Shown here piece by piece: positions 5,167 to 9,084 of a DNA stretch of 9,084 nt (the first letter of the stretch is position 1; each line of letters begins with the position of its first letter). Under the pieces are notes generated by a model, which saw nothing but the letters and a program-made list of their open reading frames with translations, had not been told where the DNA came from and did no database searches. The position numbers were made by a program, and so were the translations under genes. Source of the DNA: Planctomycetaceae bacterium (GTDB lineage: Bacteria > Planctomycetota > Planctomycetia > Pirellulales > Thermoguttaceae); assembly GCA_031283825.1 (NCBI GenBank), contig JAITAZ010000488.1:1-9084 (forward strand). The letters are read 5' to 3'.

Positions 5167-6352
5167 ATCTTGTTTTGTAATCTTCGTAGTGAAATTCTCT
5201 TATAACTTTTACGTTTCCGTCTGGCGTTCCGCTGTCGCATGAGACGATAGAAGGCAGACGTAAACCGTTGAAGGTTGTGTTTTTACACATTGTATATTGA
5301 GACATATCCGCGAGCGTAACGCGGTCTCCGACCTCAAGCGGTTTTTTGAATAAATACTCTCCTATAATATCTCCTGACAGGCATGTTTTACTTCCGACTA
5401 TATATTTGTATCGTCCTTCTTCTAGCGGCATGTCGGTGTCGGTTGATTCGATTACACGTTTTGCGCCGATTATTTCCGGCGTGTAAGGCATCTCTAGGAC
5501 GTCCGGCATGTGCGCCGCCGCCGACGTGTCAAGAATAACAACGTCAATACTCGACGGATTCGATATTACGTCTAGAACCGTCGCCACAAGATAGCCAGTG
5601 TTCAAAACATGAGATTCTCCCGGTTCGAGAAAAACGTCGAGATCGTATTTTTCTTTGAAGGCGTTTATTATATCGCATAGTCCGTCGATATCGTAACCTT
5701 TTCGCGTAATGTGATGTCCTCCTCCGAAGTTGATCCATTTAATTTTTTTGAAATATTTATCGAATCTTTCTGTTACTAATTCGAGCGTCCGAAACAGCAC
5801 GTCTGAACCTTGTTGACACATTGTATGAAAATGAAATCCGTCAATTCCTCGTAGCGAGACGTCTTGTAAAACTTCAGCGCGAATACCAAACCGCGACCGA
5901 TTCGTGCATGGATTATAGATTTCCATTTGCACTTCGGAGTATTCGGGATTGATACGGTATCCGCAATGAATTTTTCGATGTTGACGTTTTATGAGCGGTC
6001 TGAAACGTTCAAATTGTCCGGTTGAGTTGAACACGATGTAATCGACTAACGGCAATGCCGCTTCGAATTCGGCTTCGGAATAAGCCGGCGAATACATGTG
6101 AATTGTTTTGCCGAATTCTTCTTTTCCTAGAAAAACTTCGTTTAAACTGCTTGCAGTAACTCCTGCGAGAAAGGGCGTCATGTCGTCGAAGAATCCCCAA
6201 GTTGAAAATGCTTTCAAGGCGAGTAGTATTTTGCAACCAGTGCGACGTTGAACGTCCGCGTGTATTTCCATGTTACGACGCAATGCCGCTCTATCAATAA
6301 TATAGTACGGCGTCGCTGTATTGACCGACGCAAAATCAAATGTTTTTTCCAT
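5159..6352 (-). CDS. nspC: Carboxynorspermidine/carboxyspermidine decarboxylase
   Basis: This PLP enzyme of the fold-type III (alanine racemase/ornithine decarboxylase-like) group removes the carboxyl group of carboxynorspermidine or carboxyspermidine. That is the last step of the alternative, aspartate-semialdehyde-derived polyamine route, and it is cytoplasmic. The 397 residues are a normal full length. The Schiff-base lysine is K47 in LLALKAFS. Then come HFHTMCQQ 174-181, the phosphate-binding GGGHH 210-214 and EPGE 243-246. The C-terminal beta domain has GSKTCLSGD 320-328, with active-site Cys324 and Asp328, and MSQYTMCKNTTFNG 350-363, where Y353 should contact PLP across the dimer. The TPYYIID start at residue 14 is where family members begin, supporting this ATG, although no Shine-Dalgarno site precedes it. 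The partner carboxynorspermidine dehydrogenase is not in the window. Which of the two products it makes cannot be told. Confidence 0.94.
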   Translation of the reverse strand: MEKTFDFASVNTATPYYIIDRAALRRNMEIHADVQRRTGCKILLALKAFSTWGFFDDMTPFLAGVTASSLNEVFLGKEEFGKTIHMYSPAYSEAEFEAALPLVDYIVFNSTGQFERFRPLIKRQHRKIHCGYRINPEYSEVQMEIYNPCTNRSRFGIRAEVLQDVSLRGIDGFHFHTMCQQGSDVLFRTLELVTERFDKYFKKIKWINFGGGHHITRKGYDIDGLCDIINAFKEKYDLDVFLEPGESHVLNTGYLVATVLDVISNPSSIDVVILDTSAAAHMPDVLEMPYTPEIIGAKRVIESTDTDMPLEEGRYKYIVGSKTCLSGDIIGEYLFKKPLEVGDRVTLADMSQYTMCKNTTFNGLRLPSIVSCDSGTPDGNVKVIREFHYEDYKTRLS

Positions 6353-6602
6353 TAAAGGAGCAAAATGTTAAGGAATAATAAAGGATGATAAATAAAGATA
6401 AACTGATAATAGTTAATGCGGATATGCTGATTCGGAATTATGGAAATTTAAAACACGGTTATATACGGATAAAAAAATAAATTTACAACGAACACAATTA
6501 TTTATTTATTTCTGTTATTGGTAACATTCGCAAAGTGTCATTTGTATTATCTGTGATTTTTCCGTATTCACCCAAAAAATCTGCGATTATCTGTGTTCAA
6601 AA

Positions 6603-6630
6603 ATTCCGAATTCCGCATTCCGAATTCCGA
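6603..6630. repeat. 7-bp tandem repeat ATTCCGA, four units
   Basis: ATTCCGA, ATTCCGC, ATTCCGA and ATTCCGA follow one another without gaps, with one substitution in the second unit. The run merges into the terminator-like motif starting at 6627. Confidence 0.8.
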
Positions 6631-6652
6631 ATTTAAAACCCGTGAGCGGTTA
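6627..6652 (-). terminator. Terminator-like motif after the phosphoesterase gene, copy 3
   Basis: On the minus strand the sequence AACCGCTCACGGGTTTT lies about 10 bp past the stop of the phosphoesterase gene. CCG and CGG pair around CTCA, the AA/TT pairs extend the stem past a bulged G, and a short T-run follows. It matches the serA copy (3358-3384) over almost its whole length, differing by one missing G and one substitution. The stem alone is weak. Confidence 0.5.
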
Positions 6653-6661
6653 TTTATTTTT

Positions 6662-8617
6662 TTATTTTGGCGACCATCCGTAGTCTTCGTAATCCCAAGC
6701 GATGTTGTTATTGTTATCGACATTAACTAGTAGGAAACCTTCTTCTGTTCCGTGAAACGAGCCTTTCCACCAAGTTGCTGAGATTGCGCCGCCTGTTACA
6801 TATTGAACGTTTTGCGAAAAAATTTCTTCGTACAAGTGCATGTGTCCTTGCAAGACGAGTTGCAAATTATGTTGGCGAAAAACGGAAAGTACCTCTTTGA
6901 AATTCGAGATAATATCATTTCCTTTTGCTTGTCCTGTTACTACGGGATAATAAATAGAGTAAATCGGAACATGAGTTACAAGAACAATCGGAGTTGCCAG
7001 TGGAATTCGCACTAATTCTTTTTTTAGCCATTCTAGTTGTTCGTCTCCAACGGAAAGACCGCCTTTCGACGTCGCTTGTACAGAATTGATAAGAAAAAAT
7101 CGAATGCCCTTTTTCTCAAACGTTTGATAAGATTGACCAAAATAATTTTTAAAAATTTCATCGCCGCCGACATTCCCGTCGTCTTTGTTGAAATATCTAT
7201 CGTGATTGCCGATTGCAACGTAATAAGGTTTTCCCGTGTTATCCATTGTTTTTTTGAATTTCACGTACATTGCGTCGATTTGTTCTCTTGTCAATTTGCT
7301 TTTTCCGCCGGTAATATCTACTGAATCTCCGCCGATAATAATAAATTCAGCGTCTGTATCTTTAACGCGGTTAAGTGATTGCAAAAATCCGTTATAGCAA
7401 TCGTCTCTATCGTATATGTCTAAGTGAATATCGGTTAAAAATGCGAATGTCATTTTTCGACCGGCGGATTTTTTCTCTATTTTGTTGGACGAAAAGTGGA
7501 ATGTCGTCAAATTTCCTTTGTGATCGGAGAACCATTGATCGGCTGGTTGAGTTAATAGCGAGTCGGTTTCTTTATCGTCTGTAATTTTTCCGTGTAGAAC
7601 TGACGCCGCTGGTCCGACAATATTCGCCGACGTTAATTCGATTCCGGTTTGCGGCGAGTAATAAATAAAGTCGATGCGGTCTCTTTCGTCGGCGTCTTTT
7701 AAGCTGAATCCTTTGACTTCGGCGACTGGATTAGCGGAGGACCAAGTAAAACCCGGATGAGTTATGGCATTGGGATAACGTTGACGATATGCGTCGATAA
7801 GACCTGAATTTTCAAGCATAATTGAAACGTCCCAGTTGACGACTGCGCCGTTATGTTCGTGAATTGTTTTTGTATTTTCTTTCCAATCGAGGTGTGATGG
7901 TTCGTTGAAATCTCCGCCGAGAATAACGAATTGTCCTTTTGCGATTTCTTTTTTTATATCGGGCAGAATTTTTTTGATTGTTTCATGTCGAAGTGATTCG
8001 CGGTTGACGATTGTGATTTGGTCGGCGTCGATAATTGGTTTTTCGATTTTTTTCGAGAGATCGTATCCGCGAGGAAGTCGAGGAGCGTATTTCTCCCAAT
8101 CGAGATGTGCCGAATAAATTGTGATCTTTTTTTCTCCAACGGTAATATACGACTTTGTAACGGCGCGATGTTTATTGATCTGGGTAGAGTATGGTTCGTT
8201 GGTCGTGGTTAGGATAGATGATTTTTGTAACGGAAATTTGGAGAGAATTCCAGTTTGAATATTTTGATTATCTTGGTAATAATTTTTCTTTCGATTTTTT
8301 AATTCATTGACGAGATTTTTTATTAATTTACCGTTATCTAATTCGCATAGTAGAACGATGTCGGGATTAAGGTTATCGATTAGGTTGATTAGCATTTGTG
8401 TTCCTTTTGGAACGATGCTAGTTGAGATCCAAACGTTAATTTGCAAAACGCTGAGTGATTGCGCGTTTGAATTGGAATCGGATTGAGCGGCGAATGATTT
8501 TGAATTTTCGTTGGAGGGATTATCGTTTGCTAATAGTAAACTTGTCATTGTAGCGGCACTGGCGACTGCGCCAGTTTTGAGAAAATTTCGCCGCGACGTT
8601 GATTGTAAATTTTTCAT
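6662..8617 (-). CDS. Tat-exported fusion of an EEP-family phosphatase and a calcineurin-like phosphoesterase
   Basis: This 651-residue protein joins two metal-dependent phosphoesterase domains behind a twin-arginine signal (SRRNFLK at residues 8-14, hydrophobic run to about 30). Residues about 55-375 form an endonuclease/exonuclease/phosphatase domain: QIN (N61), CELD (E92), SAHLDW (H171), GGDFN (D236, N238), RIDF (D316) and SDH (364-366) are the usual metal and catalytic residues. Residues about 388-645 form a calcineurin-like metallophosphatase with all five motifs: DIH (D396, H398), GGD (D431), GNHD (470-473), THVP (H549) and GHMH (591-594). Both active sites look complete. Likely substrates are phosphodiesters or phosphomonoesters such as nucleic acid, nucleotides or phospholipid head groups, outside the cytoplasm; which one is unknown. 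No Shine-Dalgarno site precedes the ATG, and the start is set by the signal peptide. A composite repeat array begins about 35 bp upstream. Confidence 0.9.
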   Translation of the reverse strand: MKNLQSTSRRNFLKTGAVASAATMTSLLLANDNPSNENSKSFAAQSDSNSNAQSLSVLQINVWISTSIVPKGTQMLINLIDNLNPDIVLLCELDNGKLIKNLVNELKNRKKNYYQDNQNIQTGILSKFPLQKSSILTTTNEPYSTQINKHRAVTKSYITVGEKKITIYSAHLDWEKYAPRLPRGYDLSKKIEKPIIDADQITIVNRESLRHETIKKILPDIKKEIAKGQFVILGGDFNEPSHLDWKENTKTIHEHNGAVVNWDVSIMLENSGLIDAYRQRYPNAITHPGFTWSSANPVAEVKGFSLKDADERDRIDFIYYSPQTGIELTSANIVGPAASVLHGKITDDKETDSLLTQPADQWFSDHKGNLTTFHFSSNKIEKKSAGRKMTFAFLTDIHLDIYDRDDCYNGFLQSLNRVKDTDAEFIIIGGDSVDITGGKSKLTREQIDAMYVKFKKTMDNTGKPYYVAIGNHDRYFNKDDGNVGGDEIFKNYFGQSYQTFEKKGIRFFLINSVQATSKGGLSVGDEQLEWLKKELVRIPLATPIVLVTHVPIYSIYYPVVTGQAKGNDIISNFKEVLSVFRQHNLQLVLQGHMHLYEEIFSQNVQYVTGGAISATWWKGSFHGTEEGFLLVNVDNNNNIAWDYEDYGWSPK

Positions 8618-8652
8618 TTTATATTTGTGAGTTAAATTTAATTTGTAACCAG

Positions 8653-8798
8653 CTCATGTTACGCACTTGCTACCCCAGATCAGGTAGGCAACCGCCGACT
8701 CAGGTAGGCAACCGCCGACTCAGGTAGGCAACCGCCGACTCAGGTAGGCGACCGTTCGCCGAGAGGTGGCGTCGGCGTTAGCCGACTGTAAATCTGAA
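8653..8798. repeat. Composite repeat, copy A
   Basis: It starts CTCATGTTACGC, passes through CCCAGAT, then holds three exact units of CAGGTAGGCAACCGCCGACT (8681-8700, 8701-8720, 8721-8740) and a partial fourth unit from 8741. The fourth unit runs into an imperfect hairpin. GTCGGC-GTTA-GCCGAC (8771-8786), a perfect 6-bp stem, follows, and then TGTAAATCTGAA. By eye it differs from copy B at 11 of 146 positions, with no gaps. Confidence 0.85.
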
Positions 8799-8872
8799 TT
8801 TATTTTAAAGGTAATATATTAGTGGAAAATTTGTTTTATCTCTTGAGTCTTCAATCCTAGATTTAAATTAGT

Positions 8873-9018
8873 CTCATGTTACGCGCTTACTATCCCAGAT
8901 CATGTAGGCGACCGCTGACTCAGGTAGGCAACCGCCGACTCAGGTAGGCAACCGCCGACTCTGGTAGGCGACCTTTCGCCGAAAGGTCGCGTCGGCGTTA
9001 GCCGACGGTAAATCTGAA
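8873..9018. repeat. Composite repeat, copy B
   Basis: It lies exactly 220 bp after copy A, with every sub-part at the same offset. It has one diverged unit (8901-8920), two exact 20-bp units (8921-8940 and 8941-8960) and a partial unit from 8961. A perfect 10-bp hairpin follows: GCGACCTTTC (8968-8977), loop GCC, GAAAGGTCGC (8981-8990). A second hairpin is GTCGGC-GTTA-GCCGAC (8991-9006). In copy A the first hairpin carries three mismatched pairs. Confidence 0.85.
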
Positions 9019-9050
9019 ATGATTTTAATTATTGTCGAATCCATTTTATC

Positions 9051-9084
9051 GTTGCCTTCGGCAACGCGACCTTTCGGCGAAAGG
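9051..9084. repeat. Paired hairpins at the right edge (cut by the window)
   Basis: GTTGCC-TTC-GGCAAC (9051-9065) is a 6-bp hairpin. Directly after it, GCGACCTTTC (9066-9075), loop GGC and GAAAGG (9079-9084) repeat the first hairpin of copy B with a different loop, and the right arm is cut by the window edge. The pair is a variant of the two-hairpin module at 8968-9006, so the repeat family probably continues to the right. Confidence 0.7.

Larger units (their letters stand above)
6353..6661. other. Gene-free stretch with degenerate short repeats
   Basis: These 309 bp separate the phosphoesterase gene from nspC and must contain the nspC promoter unless the genes are co-transcribed. No clear promoter stands out in the AT-rich DNA near nspC. 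Visible features are a four-unit 7-bp repeat at 6603-6630, the word ATTATCTGTG twice (6546-6555 and 6586-6595), and a terminator-like motif at 6627-6652. A partial echo of that motif, ATTTAAAACACGGTTAT, lies at 6446-6462. The sequence looks like decayed extragenic repeats. Confidence 0.6.
8618..9084. other. Gene-free composite repeat region upstream of the phosphoesterase gene
   Basis: No plausible coding frame is present up to the right edge. The stretch holds two copies of a 146-bp composite repeat (8653-8798 and 8873-9018), each made of 20-bp tandem units followed by paired hairpins, and then another pair of hairpins cut by the window edge. The phosphoesterase promoter should lie in or next to 8618-8680, but I cannot point to clear -35 and -10 boxes. 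Confidence 0.75.

Noticed and set aside
6354..6387. AAAGGAG followed by ATG at 6365 on the plus strand, directly behind the nspC start
   Set aside because: The reading frame gives only seven codons (MLRNNKG) before TGA. It resembles a start site but encodes nothing credible.
6385..6480. A 31-codon plus-strand open frame starting MINKDKLIIV with AAAGG just before the ATG
   Set aside because: It is AT-rich, short and without recognisable features, and the purine run touches the ATG with no proper spacing. It lies in a spacer full of degenerate repeats, so chance is the simpler explanation.
8681..8975. CRISPR array
   Set aside because: The 20-bp units are joined directly with no unique spacers, and no cas gene is nearby. 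It is a tandem repeat, not an array.
8681..8975. Iterons of a replication origin
   Set aside because: Unit length and tandem layout are compatible, but no replication initiator gene, DnaA boxes or AT-rich unwinding region is visible, and the surrounding genes look chromosomal.

Overview
The window suggests a low-to-moderate-GC bacterium of the Planctomycetota or a close PVC relative. This rests on three gene families together: a Tat-exported Gfo/Idh/MocA oxidoreductase of the type greatly expanded in planctomycetes, a 'Rhodopirellula-type' ISAzo13 transposase, and a carboxynorspermidine decarboxylase. Patchy Shine-Dalgarno use and repeat-rich intergenic DNA fit as well. The taxonomic call is an inference from families, not from a marker gene.

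Layout, left to right. 1-131: the last 42 codons of an unidentified plus-strand gene. 132-485: a gene-free stretch holding a MITE-like inverted-repeat element (156-285) and a leader hairpin (398-433). 486-1859 (+): a Tat-signal Gfo/Idh/MocA oxidoreductase with a good ribosome binding site and a terminator. 1950-3276: a complete ISAzo13-family insertion sequence with 27-bp terminal inverted repeats, a TTA target duplication and an intact transposase on the minus strand. 3277-3440: a REP-like palindrome and the terminator of the next gene. 3441-5066 (-): serA. 5067-5158: a short gap filled by a 15-bp tandem repeat that also covers the stop codon of the upstream gene. 5159-6352 (-): nspC. 6353-6661: gene-free, with degenerate short repeats and a terminator-like motif. 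6662-8617 (-): an exported protein fusing an endonuclease/exonuclease/phosphatase domain to a calcineurin-like phosphoesterase. 8618-9084: a composite repeat region, two 146-bp copies exactly 220 bp apart. Each copy has 20-bp tandem units and ends in paired hairpins.

Functionally, nspC and serA lie in the same direction 92 bp apart and may be co-transcribed. One makes a polyamine (norspermidine or spermidine) and the other starts serine biosynthesis; no direct pathway link is visible. The oxidoreductase and the double phosphoesterase both carry twin-arginine signals, so both probably work outside the cytoplasm. No RNA gene, CRISPR array or recognisable defence locus was seen.

The most unusual items are the 220-bp composite repeat, the two-domain exported phosphoesterase, a gene-end motif that recurs after three genes in the same orientation, and the 15-bp repeat between nspC and serA. 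serA also has a strong G-over-C bias on its sense strand that its neighbours lack.
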